Positions 1-5,991 of a stretch of DNA of 7,984 bases are shown here, in pieces. The first letter of the stretch is position 1; each line of letters opens with the position of its first letter. Source of the DNA: Candidatus Rokuibacteriota bacterium (GTDB taxonomy: Bacteria > JAUVQV01); contig JAUVQV010000028.1 in the NCBI GenBank assembly GCA_030597995.1, positions 1 to 7,984 on the forward strand. The letters are read 5' to 3'. The notes beneath the pieces are model-generated. The model saw only the letters and a program-made list of their open reading frames with translations. It did not search any database and was not told where the DNA came from. Made by a program: the position numbers and the translations under genes.

Positions 1-729
1 ATAGAGGTCTCCCGTCTCCACCTCGCCGGTCAGGACCCGCCGCCCCAACTCCAGGGCCCGCTTGAACAGGCTGCCGTACTCCGCCCGGTCCTCTTCCATC
101 ATTTCCATCAGTTCTGCCCGCACCTCGCGGAGGGGTCGCTCCGAAAACCTTTCATTCCACATCCGAGCCATGGCACTCAACTCTTCCTGCCCCCAGTCGC
201 TTTCCATTTCCAATAATTTGTTTTGAACCAGGCCGGTATCGGAAACAAAGATCGCCAGAATTCGCCCTGGTCCCACCCGCAGGAATTCCATATGCTCAAA
301 GCGGGTGTCGATAAATCTGGGAGCCAGCACCACGCTCAGATGACGAGAAATCACGGAGAGAGTTTTCGAGGTCTCTTTGATGATCTCATCGATCTCCCTG
401 TTTTTCCGGCTGAATCGCTCCTGAATACGACGGATGTCCAACGGTCGAGGTTTCCGGGATTTGACCAGCAGATCGACGTAACACCGGTACCCCATATCGG
501 TGGGGATTCGTCCGGAGGAGGGGTGGGTCTGCCTGAGGAGCCCCGAGGCTTCAAGGTCGGCCATGATGTTGCGAATTGTAGCCGGGCTGAGGTCGAGGTC
601 CAGCTTTTTAGAGAGGAAACGGGATCCGACCGGTTCGCCGGTGCTTATATAGTAGTAGACCGTGAGATAGAGAATCTTCTTCTCCCGTTCCTTAAGCCGT
701 CTTCCCAAGTCTTCTCTGATGCTTGCCAT
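1..729 (-). CDS. hrcA: HrcA heat-shock transcriptional repressor (3' end beyond window)
   Basis: HrcA represses chaperone operons (groESL, dnaK) by binding CIRCE operators, with its activity tied to GroEL. Translating back from the window edge gives 243 open residues of a family usually near 340. The N-terminal winged helix (about residues 12-75) is unmistakable: GEPVGSR at 31-37, SPATIRN at 48-54 followed by MADLE, then SSGRIPT at 71-77 and GYRCYVD at 80-86. The GAF-like dimerisation domain begins near residue 100 and the rest is cut off. The ATG at 729-727 is the only in-frame ATG before the conserved helix, but no clear Shine-Dalgarno precedes it. The gene sits 70 bases after the HD-GYP gene in the same direction. 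HrcA is usually followed by grpE, dnaK and dnaJ, which are not visible here. No full CIRCE element is seen upstream. Identity is very secure; the exact start is less so. Confidence 0.96.
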   Translation of the reverse strand, partial: MASIREDLGRRLKEREKKILYLTVYYYISTGEPVGSRFLSKKLDLDLSPATIRNIMADLEASGLLRQTHPSSGRIPTDMGYRCYVDLLVKSRKPRPLDIRRIQERFSRKNREIDEIIKETSKTLSVISRHLSVVLAPRFIDTRFEHMEFLRVGPGRILAIFVSDTGLVQNKLLEMESDWGQEELSAMARMWNERFSERPLREVRAELMEMMEEDRAEYGSLFKRALELGRRVLTGEVETGDLY

Positions 730-739
730 ATCCAGGGTA

Positions 740-768
740 AACCTAACAATCTCAAAAACTTTTGTCAA
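740..768 (-). promoter_or_regulatory. Candidate promoter for hrcA
   Basis: On the minus strand a perfect -35 TTGACA (768-763) is followed by a 17-base spacer and TAGGTT (745-740), preceded by TG one base upstream as in extended -10 promoters. The -10 matches the consensus at only three positions. Transcription would begin about 4 bases before the ATG at 729, giving an almost leaderless message, which fits the missing Shine-Dalgarno but weakens the call. A separate perfect TATAAT lies at 791-786 without a recognisable -35. A lone TTGCACTC half-site (783-776) resembles half of CIRCE, but no partner lies 9 bases away. Confidence 0.35.
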
Positions 769-799
769 GGCCACCGAGTGCAATTATTATACAATGTTA

Positions 800-2092
800 T
801 CACACTCTTGGAGGATCAGCCTCTCCTCCTACGGGGTCCTTCAGTTCCGATTGCACCCGATCTAAAAAATTCAGGATGATTTCTGGGGAAAATTGCTGGT
901 TCAGGCCGGAAACGATCTCCGGAGATTTTGAGAGCCCCCGAATCTCTTCATCGAGGATCTGAAAAAATGTCCGCGCCACATGCTGGTCGAACTGGGCAAA
1001 CACTCCTTCGCGCAACCGGGTCAGGGCTTTTTCCAAGCCCAATGCGGGGCGGTAGGGGCGGTCCGAAGTCATGGCGTCAAAGGCGTCGGCCAGGGCGATG
1101 ACCTTCATGCCACCGTTTAAGCCCTCACAGTCTATTTGATCCGGATACCCCTCTCCATTCACCCATTCATGGTGGTGGCGGGTAATCAGGGCCACATCGG
1201 GGTACGGAAACTTGATATTTGAAAGAATATCGTAGGAGACCATCGGGTGGCGGTGGACCTGGGTCATCTCCTGGTCGTTCAGTTTAGACGGTTTGAGAAG
1301 GATGCTGTTGTCGATAGCGATCTTGCCGATGTCATGGAGATGACTGGCGATGCGGATGGCATTGACCTTCTCATCAGACATCCCGAGACGGCGGGCAATC
1401 GCCACCGAAAACCGGGCTACTCTGTCGGAATGTCCCCTGGTGTAGGGGTCTTTGGCATCAATAGCCGTCCCGAGGGCCTTGACGGTGTCGTTATAGATGT
1501 GCTCCAGGTTTTTGTAGAGCTTCCGATTCTCTGTAATCTTCCTCCGCAGGGCTTTGTTGGCCGTTTCCAGGCTTCGCAGCAGTTCCTGGTTGTGGATCCC
1601 GATAGCGACATAGTTGGCCATTACCGTCAAAAAGTCGAGATCGCCCGGGTGGTATTCCTCCTGGCTGTATTTCGGCCCCAGCGAAATCAGGCCCACCAGT
1701 TCCTCCTTGAACGTGAGGGGAGTCAATAACACGGACTGCAGCGCCCCCAAGGCAGGCCCCACGCTCTTCAAGGTCGTGGACAGGGCTGCAGGCGGCGTGG
1801 AAATAATTATCGGCCGTTTCAACTTCTGCAGGGTCCGTGCTGCCTGGGGGCGCAGCGGGATCTGGAAATCGCTCCGGAGCTTGAGCCCTCGACTGGCCTC
1901 TAAAACGAGCTTTCCCCGTCGCCTTCGATAGAGGAATATGGCACCCTTGGAAACAGGGAGCGACCCCATGACGCTGTAGAGGGCCATCCGGATGTTGTCC
2001 TGGAAATGATTTTGAGAACTCAGAACCTCTCCGAGTTCTTCCAGAGTGGCAATGCTGAACATAAGTTTTTTCAACGCTTTTTCGCTTTTCAT
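800..2092 (-). CDS. GAF-HD-GYP cyclic-di-GMP phosphodiesterase-like protein
   Basis: A 430-residue cytoplasmic protein with no membrane segment or signal peptide. A GAF-like sensor occupies about residues 15-170, followed by a probable coiled-coil linker (about 170-205) and an HD-GYP domain (about 205-385). The catalytic signature is intact: H221 in GHSDRV, H253-D254 in HLHDIGK, the HHHE run at 306-309 and GEGYP at 313-317, and D336 before the typical TSDRPYR (342-348). HD-GYP proteins with these residues hydrolyse cyclic di-GMP (or related cyclic dinucleotides) at a metal cluster; the GAF ligand is unknown. The ATG at 2092 was preferred because GGAGAGGG sits just upstream and the domain begins there. 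The 34 extra residues possible upstream (to 2194) look non-coding. The gene follows the STAS gene after 111 bases, so it is probably part of the same operon, as the output or a second input of the partner-switching genes. Confidence 0.9.
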   Translation of the reverse strand: MKSEKALKKLMFSIATLEELGEVLSSQNHFQDNIRMALYSVMGSLPVSKGAIFLYRRRRGKLVLEASRGLKLRSDFQIPLRPQAARTLQKLKRPIIISTPPAALSTTLKSVGPALGALQSVLLTPLTFKEELVGLISLGPKYSQEEYHPGDLDFLTVMANYVAIGIHNQELLRSLETANKALRRKITENRKLYKNLEHIYNDTVKALGTAIDAKDPYTRGHSDRVARFSVAIARRLGMSDEKVNAIRIASHLHDIGKIAIDNSILLKPSKLNDQEMTQVHRHPMVSYDILSNIKFPYPDVALITRHHHEWVNGEGYPDQIDCEGLNGGMKVIALADAFDAMTSDRPYRPALGLEKALTRLREGVFAQFDQHVARTFFQILDEEIRGLSKSPEIVSGLNQQFSPEIILNFLDRVQSELKDPVGGEADPPRV

Positions 2093-2194
2093 GAGAGTCC
2101 CTCTCCGCACCTCCCTCCAGCCGCAAATAACAACCGGGCTTCCGAGTCTCCCCGGTCTTGCCTGCCTCCGGGCATTACTACCGTAAACTCCCAC

Positions 2195-2216
2195 CCCCGC
2201 CGCTTACTGGGCGGGG
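2195..2216 (-). other. GC-rich hairpin spanning the STAS stop codon
   Basis: A perfect 7-bp stem (CCCCGCC and GGCGGGG) encloses an 8-base loop that contains the TAA stop of the STAS gene (2206-2204). No run of T follows on the minus strand, so a Rho-independent terminator is unlikely. It could slow ribosomes or protect the upstream message, giving different levels of the STAS and HD-GYP products. The fold is simple base-pair counting; the role is a guess. Confidence 0.35.
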
Positions 2217-2545
2217 TCGATCTCATTGTCATGCTGGATTATCCGCGCGTGGCTGTGCAATCCCATCAGGCGGAAGATCTCCTCGTTCAACGCCCCGAGT
2301 TCCGAAAAATAGAGCTCTCCCTGGCATTCCCGGACGCGTTCAATAACACCAATCAAGATAGACACTCCGACACTGTTGACCATATCGGTTTCTTTGAAGT
2401 TTATGACAAAGCGGCGGCTTCCATCCCCTATGAGTCTCTCGATCTCCCGTTCTAATTTCTCACCGCCATGCCCGCTGAGATATCCCTTGGTTCTGACGAT
2501 CGCCGCCTCCCGCACCACCCGAGTTACAAACTCGAACTTACTCAC
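2204..2545 (-). CDS. STAS-domain anti-sigma-factor antagonist-like protein
   Basis: A 113-residue single-domain protein of the SpoIIAA/RsbV type, whose family members bind or release an RsbW-like kinase depending on phosphorylation. The core helix-loop is MVNSVGVSILIGVIERV (55-71). The usual D-S-[ST]-G phosphorylation loop here reads N57-S58-V59-G60, so S58 is the only hydroxyl residue in the loop and the candidate phosphoacceptor; the preceding Asp is replaced by Asn. The start is GTG at 2545, supported by GGAAGGGA a few bases upstream; the first codons overlap the last 8 bases (GTGAGTAA) of the ATPase-kinase gene, so translation is probably coupled. The adjacent RsbW-like domain is the obvious partner. 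Family assignment is strong, partner identity is inference. Confidence 0.88.
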   Translation of the reverse strand: MSKFEFVTRVVREAAIVRTKGYLSGHGGEKLEREIERLIGDGSRRFVINFKETDMVNSVGVSILIGVIERVRECQGELYFSELGALNEEIFRLMGLHSHARIIQHDNEIDPAQ

Positions 2546-4790
2546 GGTTCCCTTCCTTGGTTGCCAGGTGCTTTACCATGATCAGGCTTGTTCCCGCGGG
2601 CCGGGACTCGAATTCCACTTCGTCCATCAGTTCACGGATCAGGCTCAACCCCCATCCCCTTTTCTGCAATTTCGGGGCCGCCTTGCGGGGCGCGATCTCG
2701 GCGGGTGAAAAACGCCGTCCCAGATTCTCCACCCGGATGCGGAGGCTCTCCCGCGATACCGAAAAAAAAAGGCGGACTTTCCCCTCCGGGAAGCCGCTGT
2801 GCTCGAAGGCGTTAATACAGGCCTCCACCAAAGCCATTTTGATTTTCCCGATTTCACCTTCCGAAAAGTTCATGTTCTCAGCCAATTGTTCAATGGCTCG
2901 GACAGCTACCAGTTCGGTCTCGGATACCATGGGGATGCTCATCTCGAACTCCAGAGTAGGGTGATCCCCTTCCTCCTTCGCCTCGCGAGAGCGCAGCAGA
3001 ACATCTTCTCTCCCCAGGCAGCGTCCCAGGAGCTGCACCTGTACCGCCGTTGAAGTCAGAATGCGGTAGCGGGCCGAGAGACGGCGACCTTCGGGGTCGA
3101 GCCCTTCGGTAAGGATCAGCCACTTCACCAGTCTCCCGACCGGGAGCGCCCCCGAAGTTTGAAGAGCGGCGACCTGGTGCTCGAATTCTTCGACCTCCAC
3201 CTCCCCGGCCAGCTTTCCGGTCAGCACTCGGACCACCCAGCAGACCTCCCTGCCGGCACCGCGACCCTGAAAGGCCCATGCCATCGCATCCACCTCGAAG
3301 GGAGGCAATCCGGTTTCCTGCCCCACTGCCCCGGAGGCCACCGACACCACCCGGGGGAGGCTCAGGACATCCTGCTCCGACTGAAGCCTATCCAGAAGAT
3401 CATCACCCGGCTGGTCACCGAACTTCCTATCGAAATCCTCAGTCGAAAAGAGCAGTCGAGGCACGCGCTGCCCGGACCAGAGTTCGAGCAGCCCCTTCAC
3501 GCTCCTGCGGCAGTCTTCCCGGAAGATGCGGTCCACAACGGCCGCTCCTTCTATCAACTTTTCCGCAACCATGGAGGCCTCGACAATCTCATGGCCTACC
3601 CCGCTGTATTCCCGGCGATAAAGGGCGAACACAAAATCCCGGAGTACGGGATCATTGAGCACGGCGGCACGGGCACAGTCCACACGCACCAGTCCGGCTC
3701 GCCGCAAACCGGCCAGGGCCTCCTCTACCTCCGTGCGAGGTTTCATCATCTGCGCCGCCAACCGGCCGACATCCGGAGGAGGAAATCCTTCCCGCAGGCA
3801 AAATACCAGGAGTTCGAGGGCCGTCCGGCGCAACTGCAGCTCGGGAACGGCACTCGTCAGCACCCGCAGCCAGTAATTATGCAATTCTCCGCGGCAGACC
3901 GAGGAGGCATAGGTCCTCTGCACCGCCTCCGGTCCGACGGCGACACCCGATGGCAAACTCCGGACCACCGACTCCAGATAGTGAGGTGAGCCGCGCAACT
4001 GCCGGACCAGGATCCTTTGGAGGCGGTCCTCTATCTCCACCCCGGCTACTCGCAGGAGACTCCGCAGCATACGGTCCGCGCCTTCGCAGGAAAGGGGATC
4101 CAGCTTCCGGCTCTCCACCACGCCAATCAGCTCCTCACCTTCCAAGGGATCGCCGAGTTGCGCCGGGTGGCGGCCGGTAACAATAACCGAGGCCACGCGG
4201 GAGCGAAATGCCTCCTTTGACCACCCGGTCAGGGGGGCGGGACGGTAATTGCGGAGGTGAAAAAAGTCATCCAGAAGTGACATCACTTTCCACCCGCAGG
4301 CCTCCGAAAAACGGTGTGCGAACCGGCTGGCTTCCAGCGCCGGGGACAGTCCAGGCGGCAGGTCCTCGAAAAATCGATAGCTTTCTGCCAGAAAGGCACC
4401 GGCCTCCCTCTCCTCGGCGCGAAGTCTTTCGAAAAGCCGGTGCGTCCCGGCAGGGCGCGTCAAGAGTGAGGGGTCCCGCTTTTTGAAGGCCAGATACTGC
4501 GCCGCAAAGGTGCAGACGAAATCCCTGGCAAAGTCTCTCAACTCCCACTCCAGGTGCGGAAAGGCATAATAGAAGGGAACAACGTCACCCTCCTCCCAGA
4601 AGAGCGTGCCGAAAAGCTGCTTGAGAAGCTCGGTCTTGCCCGCCCCGGGGGAGGCAAAAAGATACAGGCTTTTGCCCCATCCTCTGGACAGGTCTCTGGC
4701 CAGCCGCCGGAGGGACGTTATCTCCTGCTCGCGGCCGAAAAACCGCTCCGCCTCCAGGGCGCCGAGAAGAGGATCCCGGCGGTCAGCCAT
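2538..4790 (-). CDS. P-loop (AAA/STAND-like) ATPase fused to an RsbW-like kinase domain
   Basis: A 750-residue soluble multidomain protein. The N-terminus is an ORC/STAND-type NTPase: FFGREQE (17-23), a Walker A ASPGAGKT (46-53, with Ala for the first Gly), a Walker B SLLDDF (171-176) and a sensor-like VIVTGR (202-207). A winged-helix-like region follows at about 318-395. The middle (about 480-590) is weakly similar to a PD-(D/E)XK nuclease fold with no evident catalytic E-x-K. The C-terminus (about 620-742) is an HATPase_c_2/anti-sigma kinase domain: N-box E656 to H664 (EACINAFEH), a degenerate G1 box (ENLGRRF, 688-694) and G2 GWGL (712-715) followed by MDEVEF. RsbW-type kinases are normally about 150 residues and free-standing, so this fusion suggests that NTP binding upstream gates kinase or partner-binding activity. 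The ATG at 4790 has AAGGA at good spacing; a GTG one codon upstream (4793) is also possible. It overlaps its neighbours by 8 bases on both sides. Confidence 0.87.
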   Translation of the reverse strand: MADRRDPLLGALEAERFFGREQEITSLRRLARDLSRGWGKSLYLFASPGAGKTELLKQLFGTLFWEEGDVVPFYYAFPHLEWELRDFARDFVCTFAAQYLAFKKRDPSLLTRPAGTHRLFERLRAEEREAGAFLAESYRFFEDLPPGLSPALEASRFAHRFSEACGWKVMSLLDDFFHLRNYRPAPLTGWSKEAFRSRVASVIVTGRHPAQLGDPLEGEELIGVVESRKLDPLSCEGADRMLRSLLRVAGVEIEDRLQRILVRQLRGSPHYLESVVRSLPSGVAVGPEAVQRTYASSVCRGELHNYWLRVLTSAVPELQLRRTALELLVFCLREGFPPPDVGRLAAQMMKPRTEVEEALAGLRRAGLVRVDCARAAVLNDPVLRDFVFALYRREYSGVGHEIVEASMVAEKLIEGAAVVDRIFREDCRRSVKGLLELWSGQRVPRLLFSTEDFDRKFGDQPGDDLLDRLQSEQDVLSLPRVVSVASGAVGQETGLPPFEVDAMAWAFQGRGAGREVCWVVRVLTGKLAGEVEVEEFEHQVAALQTSGALPVGRLVKWLILTEGLDPEGRRLSARYRILTSTAVQVQLLGRCLGREDVLLRSREAKEEGDHPTLEFEMSIPMVSETELVAVRAIEQLAENMNFSEGEIGKIKMALVEACINAFEHSGFPEGKVRLFFSVSRESLRIRVENLGRRFSPAEIAPRKAAPKLQKRGWGLSLIRELMDEVEFESRPAGTSLIMVKHLATKEGNRE

Positions 4791-5376
4791 CACTCATCCT
4801 TGCGGGATCACGGTTCGCCAGACCCAGGTACACATATTCCCGACCTCCCTCTGAGATAAACCTCTCCTGTCGCGTCACCAGGCGCTGCCGGTGGAGGTTG
4901 ATCAGACGGGTGCTGGACGTGTTCAGCTCCAGGTGAAGCAGGCCACTCAACTCCCGGGCACTTATTTTTTCCCTGGCCATGACCAGATCAAGAGTCTGGC
5001 TGAGATAAGGCTTGATGGTTCCGAGGCATTGCCAGGTATCATCCGGGTTCAGAACCATGACCGGCAAACGCTTCCGCTCCAGCGCGACTTGGACATTTTC
5101 CCGCTGTGCCGGGTTGAGATTCGCCAGGCGAAGGTACTTCTCACCATACTCCCCTGCGATCAACCGCGTGATCAATTTGGCGAGAAACTCGTCCGCACAA
5201 GAGTAATCAATCACTCCAACCCCGGAAAAATCCAGGGTCACTATCTCCCAATCCGCCGCTTCCATCATCCGCCCGGCCACCTCCGCCCGCAGCCGGCGCC
5301 CGATCTCCCTGGTGACCAGGAGCGCCTCACGCTCCCCGGTGGCCTTCTTACAGATCTCACTTACCAAAAGATGCAT
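4783..5376 (-). CDS. STAS-like (DUF4325-type) protein with C-terminal winged-helix domain
   Basis: A 197-residue cytoplasmic protein. Residues 1-115 resemble the STAS-like DUF4325 fold: a central strand LDFSGVGVID (48-57) runs into DYSCADEFLAKLI (57-69), where a STAS protein would have its phosphorylation loop. Residues about 118-187 look like a winged helix, with helices around LSQTLDLVMA and ISARELSGLL, a recognition-helix candidate LNTSSTRLINLHRQRLV (151-167) and a wing ending at YVYLGL. STAS-like DUF4325 domains often sit beside GHKL ATPase domains, as here. An in-frame TAA lies directly before the ATG, so the N-terminus cannot extend, yet no Shine-Dalgarno is visible and initiation may be weak or controlled. 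It is the first gene of the operon; its last 8 bases (ATGGCTGA) contain the start of the next. It may be a transcriptional or adaptor partner of the ATPase-kinase; no target is known. Confidence 0.78.
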   Translation of the reverse strand: MHLLVSEICKKATGEREALLVTREIGRRLRAEVAGRMMEAADWEIVTLDFSGVGVIDYSCADEFLAKLITRLIAGEYGEKYLRLANLNPAQRENVQVALERKRLPVMVLNPDDTWQCLGTIKPYLSQTLDLVMAREKISARELSGLLHLELNTSSTRLINLHRQRLVTRQERFISEGGREYVYLGLANRDPARMSDG

Positions 5377-5415
5377 TTAACTGACCAGCGTGTTCTCTGC
5401 GCCCCTACGCCGACG

Positions 5416-5433
5416 CTCTCCCCCTTGGGAGAG
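5416..5433 (-). other. Hairpin in the leader of the partner-switching operon
   Basis: CTCTCCC and GGGAGAG form a perfect 7-bp stem with a 4-base loop, about 40 bases before the first start codon and inside the predicted 5' untranslated region. No T-run follows, so it is not an intrinsic terminator. Given that the first gene lacks a Shine-Dalgarno, a post-transcriptional role is possible. C-rich inverted repeats of this look also occur as dispersed intergenic repeats in many genomes. Confidence 0.35.
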
Positions 5434-5473
5434 AAAGCACCTGAAATTCTTAGTCAAACTGCCAGTTCAACAC

Positions 5474-5485
5474 TTTCAATTGAAA
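5474..5485. promoter_or_regulatory. Perfect 12-bp palindrome at predicted transcription start (candidate operator)
   Basis: TTTCAATTGAAA reads the same on both strands. It begins a few bases downstream of the -10 box and covers the predicted +1 (about 5482), a classic position for a repressor site. The winged-helix protein encoded first in the operon is one candidate ligand (autoregulation), but nothing in the sequence proves this. Confidence 0.45.
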
Positions 5486-5488
5486 TCA

Positions 5489-5517
5489 ATAATACCGGGT
5501 AATTTACGGCAGGTCAA
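5489..5517 (-). promoter_or_regulatory. Sigma-70-type promoter of the partner-switching operon
   Basis: On the minus strand TTGACC (5517-5512) and TATTAT (5494-5489) are separated by exactly 17 bases; each box matches the consensus at five of six positions. It is the best housekeeping-type promoter I found in the window and points at the first gene of the operon, leaving a leader of roughly 106 bases. A palindrome overlaps the predicted start site and a group of inverted repeats lies just upstream. A housekeeping promoter means the operon is not obviously dependent on an alternative sigma factor. Confidence 0.62.
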
Positions 5518-5529
5518 GAACAAAAAAGC

Positions 5530-5596
5530 GTATCTCGGGGTTTGCATCACGCGATCCGACGGTCACGCAGATACACCGGAGGCAAACCGCGGATCG
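5530..5596. repeat. Three interleaved inverted repeats upstream of the operon promoter
   Basis: Three short inverted repeats lie in the order A-B-C-A'-B'-C': GTATCT (5530-5535) with AGATAC (5569-5574), GGTTTGC (5539-5545) with GCAAACC (5582-5588), and CGATCCG (5552-5558) with CGGATCG (5590-5596). TCACGC also occurs twice in direct orientation (5547 and 5563). Because the pairs cross, they cannot form one simple hairpin; they could be several half-sites for a dimeric regulator at about -48 to -115 of the promoter, or a pseudoknotted RNA. Any one pair could arise by chance; three in 67 bases is less expected. Confidence 0.4.
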
Positions 5597-5661
5597 GAGA
5601 CAATCTTTAAAACAGAAGGATAGGTTCTGCTTTGGTGCGCGGTAGGGCTTGAATTAAGAAA

Positions 5662-5865
5662 TCAGACCTGATTTTTCGGTGCACTCCGCCGCTCGGGGCC
5701 GTTGTAGGAAACGCCTCTTAGGCCCCTCATAGGATCTTGGCCTACTCTCGCCCAGCCACTGGAGCGGCGAAACTTTTCTATTTTCCTAGAAGCGATCAGA
5801 TCGTCGAGAAAGTCAGCTTTGACCATGTCGTATTTTTCATTCTTATAGATCACCCGGACTATCAT
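5662..5865 (-). CDS. Small conserved protein, GSU3473-like (function unknown)
   Basis: A 67-residue protein that from memory resembles a small family found in Geobacter and relatives (named after GSU3473), with the pattern VxYKNxKYDMVK (3-16), LIASxKIxKFxRSSGW (23-38) and a C-terminal YNGPERR (54-60). The family has no established function. The gene is real rather than a chance frame: AGGAG at 5875-5871 lies 5 bases before the ATG, and the composition is that of a compact, charged, soluble protein without a membrane segment. The YxGPERR tail is also seen at the ends of other bacterial signalling proteins, which hints at, but does not show, a regulatory role. It stands alone in AT-rich spacers, about 145 bases upstream of the partner-switching promoter. 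Read-through into that operon is possible. Confidence 0.75.
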   Translation of the reverse strand: MIVRVIYKNEKYDMVKADFLDDLIASRKIEKFRRSSGWARVGQDPMRGLRGVSYNGPERRSAPKNQV

Positions 5866-5991
5866 TCTGTCTCCTCCCCTTTTCGAATCGGCTTCCTATC
5901 ATTCACTCTCAAAAAATACTACGGCACGAGCGATCTTGATTACTTTAACGTACCCTTACGTAATTTTAATAGCCCGCAATTCCCGTGCCCA

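Noticed and set aside
758..783. CIRCE operator upstream of hrcA
   Set aside because: Only one half-site (GAGTGCAA on the plus strand) is present; the sequence 9 bases away does not match the other half.
223..879. Plus-strand open frame of 218 codons
   Set aside because: It lies opposite hrcA and the end of the HD-GYP gene, has no ribosome binding site or recognisable domain, and is explained by the codon structure of the minus-strand genes.
2093..2194. N-terminal extension of the HD-GYP protein by 34 residues
   Set aside because: The extension is Arg/Gly-rich and unlike the GAF region, while GGAGAGGG precedes the ATG at 2092.
3159..3989. Plus-strand open frame of 276 codons
   Set aside because: It is a shadow of the large ATPase-kinase gene; the composition is rich in Pro, His, Arg and Gly with no motif.
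5560..5660. Possible GEMM (cyclic-di-GMP) riboswitch around GGCAAACC
   Set aside because: Only one conserved block is present; the GGGACGCAAAGCC block and the tetraloop-receptor helix are not found, and on the plus strand no downstream gene would be controlled.
5659..5674. Inverted repeat AAATCAGACCTGATTT at the stop of the small gene as a terminator
   Set aside because: The stem is short and AT-rich, overlaps the stop codon, and is not followed by a proper T-run on the coding strand.
5910..5940. Sigma-54 promoter (GGCACG-like string)
   Set aside because: The -12 element with GC at the required spacing is absent and no plus-strand gene follows.
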